In this document: positions 12,068 through 24,447 of the stretch, in pieces
How positions within the stretch are numbered: position 1 is the stretch's first letter
Layout: the number at the start of each line of letters is the position of its first letter
Source of the DNA: Panagrolaimus kolymaensis
Lineage: Eukaryota; Nematoda; Chromadorea; Rhabditida; Panagrolaimidae
Assembly (NCBI GenBank): GCA_028622995.1
Contig: JAJQJQ010000011.1
Location: 3,162,001 to 3,226,000 of the forward strand
DNA length: 64,000 bases
Direction: 5' to 3'
The notes under the pieces: model-generated
Database searches by the model: none
The model's input: the letters and a program-made list of their open reading frames with translations, nothing else
What the model was told of the DNA's origin: nothing
Translations under genes and position numbers: made by a program

Positions 12068-15000
12068 TCACTATACTCAAAAATGAAACAAAATTTAAAA
12101 AAGCTGATAATGATGATGGCACTGAATGAATAGAATAAATGCTTGTTAAAAATTATGATGGGCTTTAATGATAAAAAAGATTTAGTACACCATCAAGGGA
12201 TTAACGATAATGTTGCCTGGAAAAATAACGAGTAAATGGATTTTCAGCAAAAATAAAAAATCATAAACGCGAATTAAAAAATAAAGAAACGCAAACACGA
12301 ACACGAAAAATAAATATTATTTTTAGAAGAAAAAAAACGTTGCAAAAGTCCGCATAAAAATGGTTGTAATATTTTTTTAAAGTTCATGATAAATATTTAT
12401 AGTGGCAAAACATTGATGAGAATAAAGGTTGTTTTTGTATAATTAAAAGGTGAAGGCAAAAAAATGTAGGTATACAAAACAATAATTGACTCATCAACGC
12501 CATTGACAAAGAATGGAATAGAGAAAGAAAAAAAACGTCAGTCAAATAAAAAAAGTGTGCGCAAAAAAAAATGTGAGTTGTATTGGTTCAATTTATTTTA
12601 TTTTATTTTCTCTGTTTGAATCCTTTTTTCCTTTCCTTTAAAATTTCAAAAAATCGATTGATTCATTTTAGAGTTCGTCAAAATTAATCAACGACGAAGA
12701 AGATAGAAATTGAAAAAGATTGAATGCAAAAATTACAATGTGAATAGAAAATAAGAGAAAATAAAGAAAAAAATCACAAGAAAGGGATGGTTTCGGGTTT
12801 TCAATTAAATTTGGTAATTGAAACACTTGTTAAACTATTTAAAAATTATCAGAAAAACGGTCATTTCCCATTGTAGGCAAGATAGAAAACAAAGAATACT
12901 CTAAGCAAATGTGTGTAAAAAACGTTAAACTTATTTTTAATAAAACTTCAATCTGAAATTCTGTAGTAGAACTTCAACAAAAATAATAAACCGCCACACC
13001 GTAAACTTTCCAAAGTTATCTTTATTTTTTTCTTTGTTTTTCTTTTTTAACCACATTATTTTTTTGTCATAAAAAAAGTTGTCTCAAAAAATTTGTAATG
13101 GCTTTGATTGTAATCAATCCATCATTCGAGTTTACTCCTATTTTATTTTCAAAAAAAAATCTTCCATCATTTTCATCTTCTTTTTGACAACAATATAATA
13201 TTATATTATGATGGTGTTCGTTCAATTTTTTTTATGTTGAATTTTTTTGCTTTGGGTTAGTTCTTTTTTTTTGCGCACGACAACAACCAACCAACGTTTA
13301 TGTTTCAGTTCTTTCAATTTTTTTTACTCAAAATTTGTTCATTGCAAAAAAATTATAAAAAACCTAAACTGGATTTAATGAAAAGTTTTTTATTGGAGTC
13401 GGTCATTACCATCAACGAAAAAAAGAGGACAAACGCGTTTTTTTTATATTAAAAAAAGTTGTTTTTTATCGTTAAAAAATATAAAGTCAGTGAGTCTAAA
13501 AAAGTGGAGAAAAAGAAAGAGAGAGAAACATACGGGAGGTTCCGTGACTTGATTCATTAATTAATTTTAAAGTTATGAATAATCACGAAAAAAGAGCGCG
13601 AGCAAAAAAAAATTGTAAACACAATCTTTATTGGAAGCAGTCACGTCAGGTTTAAAAAATAGATAAAAACAAAGTTTTTTATGGCAAAAGTGTCAATCGA
13701 ATAAAATTTTTAGCCTAAAACTTTAATGATATGCAAAAAATTTGCAACTTTATGGAAGAAATATATTTTTTTATTACCATAAGGAAAGAGGCGGTAGTTG
13801 AACTTTTAATACATATTTTGGTCTACCAACAAATTCTTGTTAATTATGGGCTATTTTTCAAAATTAATAAAAATAAAATTATTTGAAATTAAATTATTTT
13901 TAGATTTTTATGTTTTAACGCATTAAAAACAAATTATTAATTTTTAAACCTCACACCTAAAAAAGGGAGCAGCAATAACATTTAAAGATCAAGAATTCAG
14001 TCATGAATTTAAAGTGTATATTAGTTACTTATTATTATTATTATTTCCTTCAAAACATCTGTAAAATAAAATTTCTCACATTTCTCAAAAATTGTTTAAA
14101 TATTCTTTCTTTTTTTACTGCTGTGGCTTTAAAAAAAGTAAATTAAACTCATTTCTTTCCACGTGTAAAAGGAAATGGCATGTTACCGTAACCATCTTTT
14201 GAAAAGTAAGAAAAAAAGGTTATGAAAAATACACTCCGATTATGCGTCAAATTTTTTACTGCTTTTTTTGTGAAATATTTTTGGACTTACAAAAACTTGT
14301 CATAAAAAAGAAATAAGATAGAAGGGAACTATAAAATTATAAAAATGAGCAAAACAAACCCAAAGGAACCAAAGTAATTTGAAATAATTGGAAGCAAATT
14401 CTTTTTTTTTTTCATTTCTAAAATAAGATACCATTTTTAATAAAGCGATTTTATTTTGCGCATTAATGGATAAAAAGGAAGAAAATCAGTAATGTGGAAA
14501 ATTGTACTTTGATTGTTTAGATGGAAAAATACTTATTAAAAAAAAAATGTTTAGTTAAAGATCAAGCAAGCATATGTGAAAAGTAGCAACAGATAAAAGC
14601 AAGGATTTTGAATGTGAATTTTTGAAACAACAAAAAAAATTAAACGTTAAAAATAAGTGCAATGCCAAGTTGAGAATAATTTAAAAAAGGTGTCAATTTC
14701 GTTTTATCATCAATTATTTTTTGATTTAAAAAAAGATTATTAACCAAAAATAAAACATTGGCACTGACAGTTTTTTTCTTCTAAAGCAATAAAATGCATA
14801 TAAAAAAAAGCTAAAAACATATACATCAAAAGCATTTCTCTCTCAAAAATAAAAGCGAAAGGGAAAAACCACAGTTATGAATTTTTTATCAGTTTAAACA
14901 TGAGCGAGTAGTAGTGGATCTTTTCCGCCAATTGCAAAAACATATACACATACATGTAAGCAAAGGAAACAAGAATAAGAAGGACGCGCATGCGGCAAAA

Positions 15001-18000
15001 ACACAACAAAGTCATCAATGTTGTCACCGAAATAAAACAAAATATAAAAAAAATGTTATGGGAGAAACTAAAATGAATGCAGAAGTAGTAATCTATGATG
15101 AAGAGCAGAAGCTGAAGTCGTGTCGCAATAAACAACAACTCTCTCACTTTATTAGAAAAAAAAGAATAGATAGATTACCGTGTGAGTGAAAGTTAAAGCG
15201 AAAAAGAAAAGAAAATATGCTTAAAATTGTTAGAGATTATACCGTAAAACAATTTATAAGAAATAAGAAAGAGGGAAAGAAAATATTTGGACACATTCAG
15301 CGACGCCTTTATACGTAATTTTCGTTTACTTTATAATCAACAAAAATTAATAATATAAAAGGAATTTCTAATAACTTTATTTTTCCCCATTTTTTTATTT
15401 CATTTTCTTAGGAATTTTTTTGGCAAAAGATTGTTGATTGTTACGGTAGAAAATACAAAATGCACATTTGTTTTTTCAAAGCAATTATGAATCATGAAAA
15501 AACGGAAGAAGAGTAGACGAGTCAATTGTAAATGAATTTAGTGACAAACAAAACCAAGTTTAATAAATTTCGCAATTTTATGTATTTCGAAAGAAATTTT
15601 TATGTTTCCAAATTCATTTCTTTTTCCCATTGCAGCAACCAAACATTTGTTTTTTTATTCGGTTGCAAAAAAAGAAGGCTGTTTTAAAGTCAAAATATTG
15701 CTCGTCGCCTTTTTTTGAAGTTATTAAAATTGTTTAAAAAGAATTAATTGGAATTAGCAAAAAAAAGTTCAAAGCACTCTTAAACTGTAAATTTCCAATT
15801 TTCCACTACCATGAATTTAATGGTCTTTGAAAACTTTAATGACGCTTTTCTGTGATAAAACTCTTGAAAATCATAGAAATAATTATAATTAATTCAAACA
15901 TCAGCTTATTTTTTTAATTTAAATAACTTTTTCAAATATCTTCCAAGGAAGCAAGAAACGGAAAATAAATTAACTCGCGAAAATAAAAGAAAAATTTTTG
16001 CAAAAGAAAAAAAGGTTATGAAGAAAGTTAATTTTTTTAACCCCAAAAAGCTGCTGCTGTTTTTTTTTAGAATTAAATTTGCAATGGATAATTAAAAATA
16101 GCTGTTATTATATATTACCTTTGAAAGAGGGAAGCTAAATTTAGAAAGTGAAATTACTAAAAATAATATTTTTCATGCACGCAAATTCTTTATTTGTTGC
16201 AAATTCCAAACTTTTCCCATGAGTTCAATAAAATAATGAATGCTACGTGCAACTTTTTGACATACTTTTAACAACAAAAAAAGGTTAAAATATTATTAAT
16301 AATCTGTATACACCTAAAATAGATTAAACGGTTCCCAAAAATAAAAGAAGTAATAAGCACTGAGAAAAGATGATGTAAACGTGGGGTTTTCTTTGTGTAG
16401 AAAGTGGAGGATGGTATTTTTGGAATAATATTTTAGACTACAGTAAAACCATAGAAAAAAGATAAAAGAAATCTTTTTAATTTACAATCTTGAAATTAAA
16501 AGGATCTATGAAAATCCTAAATTTGTCGTAATTTAAAATGCCTATAAAACGGATTTACTGTAGTTAAATAACTTGGCTTTAAATAGTATCTTAAGCAATT
16601 ATAGGCTAAGCAAAAAAAGTGTAATTACTTTTGAAAAAAAACTTTATTAAAAAGACTCATAAGCTATTTACTGTACACAATGAATGTAAAAAAGGGAGAT
16701 GAAAAAAACACACAGACATAAAAAGAGAACAATAACCATCCATCGTTGTTTCTTCCTCCTCTCTTTTTTTTACAACAACAATACAAAATTAATAATTCAC
16801 TAACTAAAATTATTTATCCAAAATTTTGGCAGAAAAAAAGAAGAAAAAATTCTTCCAAATTTGACAGTCTCATTTGTTCTGTCACTTCCTTTTTAGGCAT
16901 GCGTTCTTTTTTATTTTACAAAAAAATGAAAGAATTGCGGCAGATGTCTCGTTGTTTTCATCCGTTCAAGGTTTAGACGAGTTTTTTTCCTCAATTTTAT
17001 TGTACATGTTAGCGCCATCACCACTTGTTGTCTTGGCAAATTTTTCTTTCCGGTTTTTTTTGTAAAGTTCTTTTTTTGTGAAAAATAAAAATTCATTCTG
17101 AAAGACATAAAACGAAAACAAAAGAGAGAAAGAAAGGAATTTCGACATGCACGCGTTAGCTAAAAAAAATTGAGATAATAATAAAAGGAATGCAAAGAAT
17201 GTGAATCAGCTTTTTTCTTATCTCACAAGTCAAAAATGAGCTTAAAATCCCTGACAACAACAATAAATATAAAAAAAGGTTTGAGTAATGGATTGTAAAA
17301 TTTTTGAAATAATTGTTTTTTGAAGTAAGTTATAGAGTTATTAAGTATGATTAAGAAAGGTCTAATTCCGATAACTTAAAATTTCCTAAAGTATAAACCC
17401 TTTTTTAGTCTAAAAGGAAAGAATTTCTAATTTTGCAAATTTTCGCGATTGCTAATTCATACTATTTTTTTTAAATGTCTCAAAATCTAATTAGCTTATT
17501 TCCATGCCACCAAAAAAGCAATAATGGATCTTGCAAAATCTATCCCATTTTCCAAGACTCCGGTAGCAATAAAACTCCCATATTTCCTGCTGCGTTTTTT
17601 TGACAAAAAAAATGTGTTTTAGCCGCATAAATTTTTTCTAAAAACAGATATATTCTTTTGTTTCTTTTTTTTCTTCCAAAACTGTTTTTTTCTTTCCTAA
17701 AATTCATCTATTATGCCGAACAAACAAAAAAAAAATCATGAAAGTTCTTAGGATGCAAAAGTCATAAAAGGACAAGCGCGAAAAAAAACTAAAGACTACA
17801 AATTTAAATAATAGATAAAAAGATTTTAATTTTTTTAGCTTCTTTTTATTTAAAGACAAGCATTTATTATAAGTATGTGCAAAAGCGGAAACAAAAGGTA
17901 AAGCAAACGAAAAAATAATGAGTCAGTCAAGTCAGTATTTTAAAATTTTTAAGAAAATTATGAACTTTAAATGAGCAGCATTTTGGTGGCATGAAAATTT

Positions 18001-21000
18001 GCAAAAAAAAGGAAACACAAATTAGTAAAAAAGCAGGTGATAACTGGCATTTCTTGTTAACTTTTAGATTATTATTTAAAAAACAAGCCATTTTAAGATG
18101 AAACTGACGTGGTGAACATTGGAGGTAGATAAGTAAGTAAGTTGGAAAAAAAATTATGAAAAAGTAACATTGTAACTGCACACGGAAAAGAGATAAATGG
18201 TTCTAAATGAAAAATATAAAAGACAGATTATTAGCGACTATATAAGTTTATAAGTAGTAAGAAAATTATGGTAGTAATAATTATTAACTTTGAAGTATTT
18301 CTCTAAAAGAACGCACCCTTTCTTAACCCTGTTTGACCCTTTATGAAGAATACAGTCAAATCATTTTACAGGACTTAAAAATGAGAGAACAGTTCCCCAA
18401 AAAAGGAATGAACATCTGCTGCTTGCTTTCATATTAAACAACAGCCTGTGCCTTCAATGCCGAAAAAAAATCCTCCAAAGTAGTGCGTGCTTGCAAAAAA
18501 AGAAAGCTTTCTCCCGACCTCCTGCAATTTCTTGTCGGCGCGGCAATGCCACTGCCTTCGTTGCTGCTGTTGATCTCCAAAAAAGGAAAAAGACTGAGCT
18601 TCCTACATTTATGGGCATTGGCAACGGGAATGTGATCGGAAAAGAAAAATGGGCAGCTGCAATTATTATTTGCCGTTGTCGACGGCGGAGGGCGTTATTG
18701 CTGCTACTGCTGATGCAGCAGCTCCTTCGCTTACATTCTTCAAATACCATTCTTTTCTTTCATATCCTTTCCTTCGTGCGCTTTTATTATTATTTTAGAT
18801 TTTTTTTGTGAGTTGAGTGAGGGAGCAAACTGAGCGCGTGTGTGTTATATGTATGTGTATTTATTTGGTGCCATTGAAAGTCGATCGAGTGAGTGCATGA
18901 AAGGTCATGCCCGAGCATAAAATGTTTGAACGCGCGGGAAAAAAGCAGAAGCAAGCGCAGTTGAATACACAAAAAATAAAATTTAAAAAAGCAGCAGCCG
19001 GATCTAAAAATCGCGCGTGTCAAGGAATAAAAAGTAGCAGAAGTATTAAAAAGAATATAAAAAAAAGAGGGAAGAGGATTAACAGAAGAGGAGCTAAAAA
19101 AAGAATAGAGACAAATTAATGTGCAATGAACACTACTTGGGATTTAACTATTGCAAGTTTTCCTTTTTTAAGAATAAAAAAAAGTTATGAAAAGATTTGC
19201 TAATTTTAGATACCACCCTTTCATTTTAATTTTCATTCATTGAAATATCATCTTTTTCCTGAGATCCATTTTTTGCAAATCCTTCTTTATTCTTTTGCAA
19301 CCCCACCATTTTTCTTGTATATCTAAGAAAGTAAGCACATTTTTCAAACAATAAAAATAAACTCTGAAGTTCAAAGAAATTAAAATAAAAAAGTTTACGA
19401 CTAACGATTAATTTATTTTTCAATCAACGCCTTAATTGTTAGTTTTTTATTTCTTTTATCCTCTTAAAAAAGCAATCAAAGGTAACATTTAAAGTTTATT
19501 TTCTTTTGAAAAAAAAACTTTATTTAGCTTATTTAAAAAAATATGCATTTTTGTTAATTTGCAAGAAATCTCTTATTGTAGAAATAAATATCAATTGTGA
19601 AAATAATAATAAGCAATTACTACGAGAAAAAATGTCACGGTAAAAATAACAATTTGCACGAATGAAAAAGAAGTAATAAGCATGAAGAAAGAGCGAAACT
19701 GATATGATTAAATAAAGAAAAAGAAAAGAAATCATGTATTTTAAATTATAGTATTTGACAATGGAATCTCTTCACAAGTTTATTGAATATAAAACCTAAA
19801 GACTTTTTTTTATCAAAAAAATTTATAAATTCGCTTTTAATCTTCAAAAACACCTTCCAAATATATATAAAATTTAAATAATGAAATTAATACAAGAGAA
19901 GAGGAAAAAAAGCGAAGGGATTATAAAGTTTAATGAACGAATTTAAGCCGAAATAAAAAGTGGAAAAGAAAACATTCAAGGAGAAAATTAGAAGCTTAAA
20001 CATTTAAATAAGTACTAAACAATAAAGAAAACGTTTATCAATTAATAACTAAAATTATAATTGCGAGTAAGTAAGACAACAAAGGAATTTTGTTTCATAA
20101 AATAAAGATCTTCGTTCTCATCATTAAAAAAAAATGCCAAAACTTTATAGTTTAAGAAGAAACACTCTCTGACTCAGAAGGATGTTTGTTAAATTATGTG
20201 AAGTACGACAAATAAAAATATGTATTATTACGGTAGAGATGAACAATCAAATGTGTATAACATTTTTGCTTAACAAAATGTCTCATGGGAAAATTACGCA
20301 AACTTCAAAGAATAAAAAATAACTTCATAGCATTCACCCTTAAGATATGACTAGAAAAATTTTTAGGTAAAAAACTACAAAGATTGACGACATTTTCCCC
20401 TTTTTTTACTAATCATTAAAACAGTCAACAAATTCATTTTTTTCTAACAATAACAAGGAAGGAGAAAACAAATAATTTAAATGAATATTTAATAATTTTC
20501 TTACGTATATTTTAAGGAAAGGAAAAAAAGATGGAAAGGGAAGGAATGATCTAATCAAGTAATAGTGAAGAAGAAAAATCGGAGAACCATGAATGGCAAT
20601 GAAAATCGATTGAATTATTTATGGAAAAAAGAGACATGAAATGACCTTGTTGAGATGACTGACGACGATGAATATGTCTTTGAAAAATCAGAGGACTTGA
20701 ATATTTCGAAAAATCGTAAAACGTCAATTAGGCAGGAATAAACAAGACTTTGACAAAAAATTTCGAAGTTATAGGAAGGCTGAATTTTTAATTTTCCAAA
20801 AAAATCTGTTAGACTTGAAGCTTTTAAGACTTGTAGCAATTACAGTAAGCTTCAGGAAACCGGTGAAAACTAAAATAGGTAACCAACCTGTTTGCATCTT
20901 TTTTTCAAGAAGCTACATCTCAGACATCATGCTGCAATTCATCCAATAATTTATTTTGCAAATAATTACATCTATTTAACCGTAATTTTAATTATCACCT

Positions 21001-24000
21001 GACAACTGACTCGCTTTCACTACAACGGCCATAGAAGAAGAAAAAAGAATAACCAAAAAAAATTTATTTATTTTTTATGAGAATCCATTATCTATCTCTT
21101 TTTGGGTAAATCGGGCTCACTCTTTTTTTGCACAGAAAAAAAAAACTACAAAATCTTTTTTGCTAAAGAGCTTAAGAAATTGTTCCCCTGCTTATGACTC
21201 TAAATATTTTTTGATGATGGTAAACAAAATGCTATAAAAAAACCTAATATTTTCTCCTTATTTACAGTTTCCCTTGTGGTTGATAGGTATTGCTTATGAT
21301 TTTTTTTGTATTCGCCTAGAACCAAACAATAATACTGTTCCTTCGTCTTCGAACAAAAATGTAAGACACAACAAAAAATTTGTATGAATGTTGTAATTTA
21401 CGATTTTGTGACGCAAATGTTCTATTTATCAAATTAGAAAGCGCTTCGTTTTTGTAAAAAAAGATTAAATGGATCCATCACAAAGCTTATTATAGGATAA
21501 AAGCTATAAAGATATCCTTATTGACAAAACAAAACAAAAGCCACAAAGCAAAAGAATGATAATACCACCAATATGTTAAAATGTGAAAAAATGTGAAGAC
21601 CGCTCGAGCCGCTAGCTTTAATAAAGAGGAAAATCCCATACAAGAATTTAAGCTTTTCTTCTTCTAATGAGTAAATAAAAATAAGGTATTGAAAATTTTA
21701 AGGAATTTATGGAGAGAAAAAAGTGGATAATATTAATAAATAGTAAATATCAAGAAATGAAACTCATTGATATAGTAAAAGTTAAGGCAAAAAATTTAAA
21801 AGAAGAATTGCTTTTTTCGTCAAAGTCTAGTCTAACCGAAATTTGTTATACTTTCACATAAAAATGATTTCAATCAAGAACTTTTAATAGAAATTTTGTT
21901 ACTCTAAATAATTTTTACAGTATCTTCGAAAAACACAAAATTATGCTCAACGCCAATCTATAATTTTAAATTTCCAAAAGGTTAAAGTTTATTTTTTCTT
22001 TTAAACAAAACAACAAAAAATCGTGTGCCATATTTTTTTAAGACGTATTATTTCTAATTTTAATCTTAAAAATGTTTTTAATATTTTTCAACCCCCAAAT
22101 TAGTCTTTTTAGTGCTCAAATAACTGACATAAACCCATTTTCGGAAGGCAATAGAAAAATGCATTTCAACGCCTACCTTTTATTTATTTATTTTTGTTAA
22201 AAAAAATTATACCCTTTAATGCCAAAATTTTTTTTGCAATGGCACTAAAAATTTTCATCTTATTTTCTTTCCCACACCTCAACAACAACCCCTAATTTTT
22301 TTCAAGTTGAAAAATTCCCAAAAAAAAATTAAAAGAGAAAAATGTTCAAAAAACGCGAAAAATTTTTCTAAAGAATCACAGAAACGCCCGGAACGATTGC
22401 AATGTTTTTGCTGCTGACTTCCATTTTGACGCACCTCAACAAACGGACGTGGAAGGAAAGGAAGAAGAGAGAAAGAAAATGGGAAGGACGAACAATCTTG
22501 ACTGATCGAAGAAGGAAGGGGCAAAGCAAAATGAAACACATAACGTGTATCAGCAACAACGTCTTAAAGAAAGATTGGGGGTGATGGTTGTTGTAAAAAG
22601 GGGTTTTCTTTTTCAACAAAAAAAAATTCAATTGATTGTTGTTTGCTATTTTAAAGTTAATATATGTGATGTGTGCGTGTTTTCTCATTTTCTTGTGTGT
22701 TTGTCTAAATGTTAAAAATTGCGGCCTTTTTTATTCTTCTCCCATGAACGGAAGGAAAGCAAAGCAAACAGGGTTATCAGTTTTTTTTATTTCTGCGTCA
22801 ATCGTGAAACTGAATTGACAGCTGCTGTTTCTTGCGAAATAGAATAGAAAGGTAAGACAAAAATTATGAGAGAATTAGTGAAGAAAAGAAGAAAATATGC
22901 AAGAGACAAATTAGGTGTTACACGTGCTTTTTTGATGACTCAATTCTATTGGCTAAAGCCAAAGAGAGAGGAGGGTTTGATGTGAGCGGAAGAGCATTCG
23001 GGATGTTATCACAAAAAAATAATTATGATAAAAGTTCTCGTGATGTGCTTAAATAACCAAAGAAAAAAGATTAAATTTTGCAAGAAAAAAAGGAGCAAAA
23101 AATAAACCAGCCGCGGTTTCATACATACACGAAAAAAATTGTTAGTTTGCCGATCAACAACAAATATGATGATCTTAAAAAAGCAACAACTGATCTCTTC
23201 GCAATCAAGTAAGAAGGCAAGCCGGCAGATTCCCATTATATCGCTCTTTATATACCGTATCTTGCTCTTTCCCACGCAACATAAAGGTTGGCTGGCGTCA
23301 GACTGATCTGCTGGGCTGGCCACATTCAAAACATCAAAAAAAACTTTTGAACAAAAAAAGAAGAAAAACCATAAAAACAAAACAAAACTTGGACGTTTTT
23401 TCCTTCTTCATTTCAGTTTGTTATCTCCGCAAAGAATCGCGCTGACTCATTCCTTAAATAAAAATTTAAAATAATCAATCAAAACAAACTTTTAACTAAA
23501 TAAAAAAATTTTTGTGGTCGGATACGTTTATGTACCATAATCACATTCTCCTTCCGTTAAATTTTTTCTTATTGTTTCTTGAGTAAACAATTTTCGCCTT
23601 CATTATTCTTTTTTCTTTCAACCCTCAAAGTTTTTTAAATGAAACGTAGAAAATTTTTGTGTCGGACAACAAAAAGGTAGTTAAGTTCTTTTTCCGTCGT
23701 CCGTTTGGTCCAATGTCAAGTATTAACTTTTTGAAAGTTTATAAAAAGAAAAACGGTTTCATCTCTCAAATGTTGAAGTTAGTTAACAAATAAACGCCTC
23801 TGCGATTTTTTGTTTAACAAAAAAATAAAGAAGTTCCACGTTTTTTCACTTCTGTTAAAAAAATAATGTAGCGTCATTTTTCAAGAATTAGCAATTTATC
23901 ATTGTTTTCTATTCTACTAAAAAAATTTCAAATGTTATGAAACTACAAATTCCAGGAATTCCAAAATCCATAAATTTTCTTGCATGCATCGTTTTTTTAT

Positions 24001-24447
24001 TGATTTCAAAGCTTTGATTAGTGTACAGGAAATTTAAATAAAGTCATATTGCAACTTTTTGATCAAAGGGTAAATCTTGATATTTTAAAGCAATAATTGT
24101 AACTGTAAAATATATAACAAAAGTTCCACTGAAAATACAAAGTAGTGACATCAAAAAATTTAATCGTTTGCTATCAATGAAACTTTTATTCTTAAATTTT
24201 GATGTCACAAGATTTTTAGTAATGAGGAATTTTACAAAAACCGTAAAAGTTTATATAATTCATTTATTTTATAACAATAACAATGGAATTATTAATTTTT
24301 CTATGAATAAATATAAAAATTAAGAAACCGAAACAAAATAAGAAAATAACGATTGTTTTAAAATAAAATATTCTTGTAATAAAGAAGGACGAGAGCCGCT
24401 TACTAGCGCAAAAAAAAGTATTTTTCATAAGCTTTCAAACGTTGTTT
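12068..24447. other. 12.4-kb gene-free region upstream of egl-44
   Basis: No coding region could be supported. egl-44 is transcribed leftwards, so this whole stretch is upstream of it, and the next gene (rbm-28) ends at the far side. The DNA is AT-rich with A/T runs. It has islands of more complex sequence: around 18480-18780 (triplet-rich, GTTGCTGCTGTTG and CTGCTGATGCAGCAG), 18830-19020 (GT and CG rich), 22380-22580, and 23205-23330 with a TATA-like box on the minus strand. Long regulatory regions, distal promoters, or non-coding first exons of egl-44 joined by long introns would all fit. Open frames of 60-106 codons here are low complexity and often overlap each other on both strands. Confidence 0.6.
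23246..23254 (-). promoter_or_regulatory. Candidate TATA box
   Basis: The minus strand reads TATATAAAG, an exact TATA-box consensus, inside a locally GC-rich patch (23205-23330) in an otherwise AT-rich region. The orientation would suit a distal promoter for egl-44. With this base composition a chance match is quite possible, so the GC-rich context is the only reason to note it. Confidence 0.25.

Noticed and set aside
14875..15189. Overlapping frames of 90 (-) and 91 (+) codons
   Set aside because: Lys/Gln-rich on one strand and Phe/Leu-rich on the other, no recognisable domain; expected by chance in this composition.
18454..18811. Overlapping frames of 98 (-) and 106 (+) codons
   Set aside because: Low-complexity, Leu/Arg/Phe-rich translations on both strands of the same DNA, with no motif and no splice context; more likely a composition effect.
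22279..22818. Several short frames on both strands (60-106 codons)
   Set aside because: They overlap one another, are rich in Lys/Arg or Phe/Leu, and lack splice-compatible neighbours.
12068..24447. Hidden transposon in the egl-44 upstream region
   Set aside because: I looked for paired terminal repeats with target duplications and for transposase or reverse transcriptase motifs and found none that I could defend by eye.
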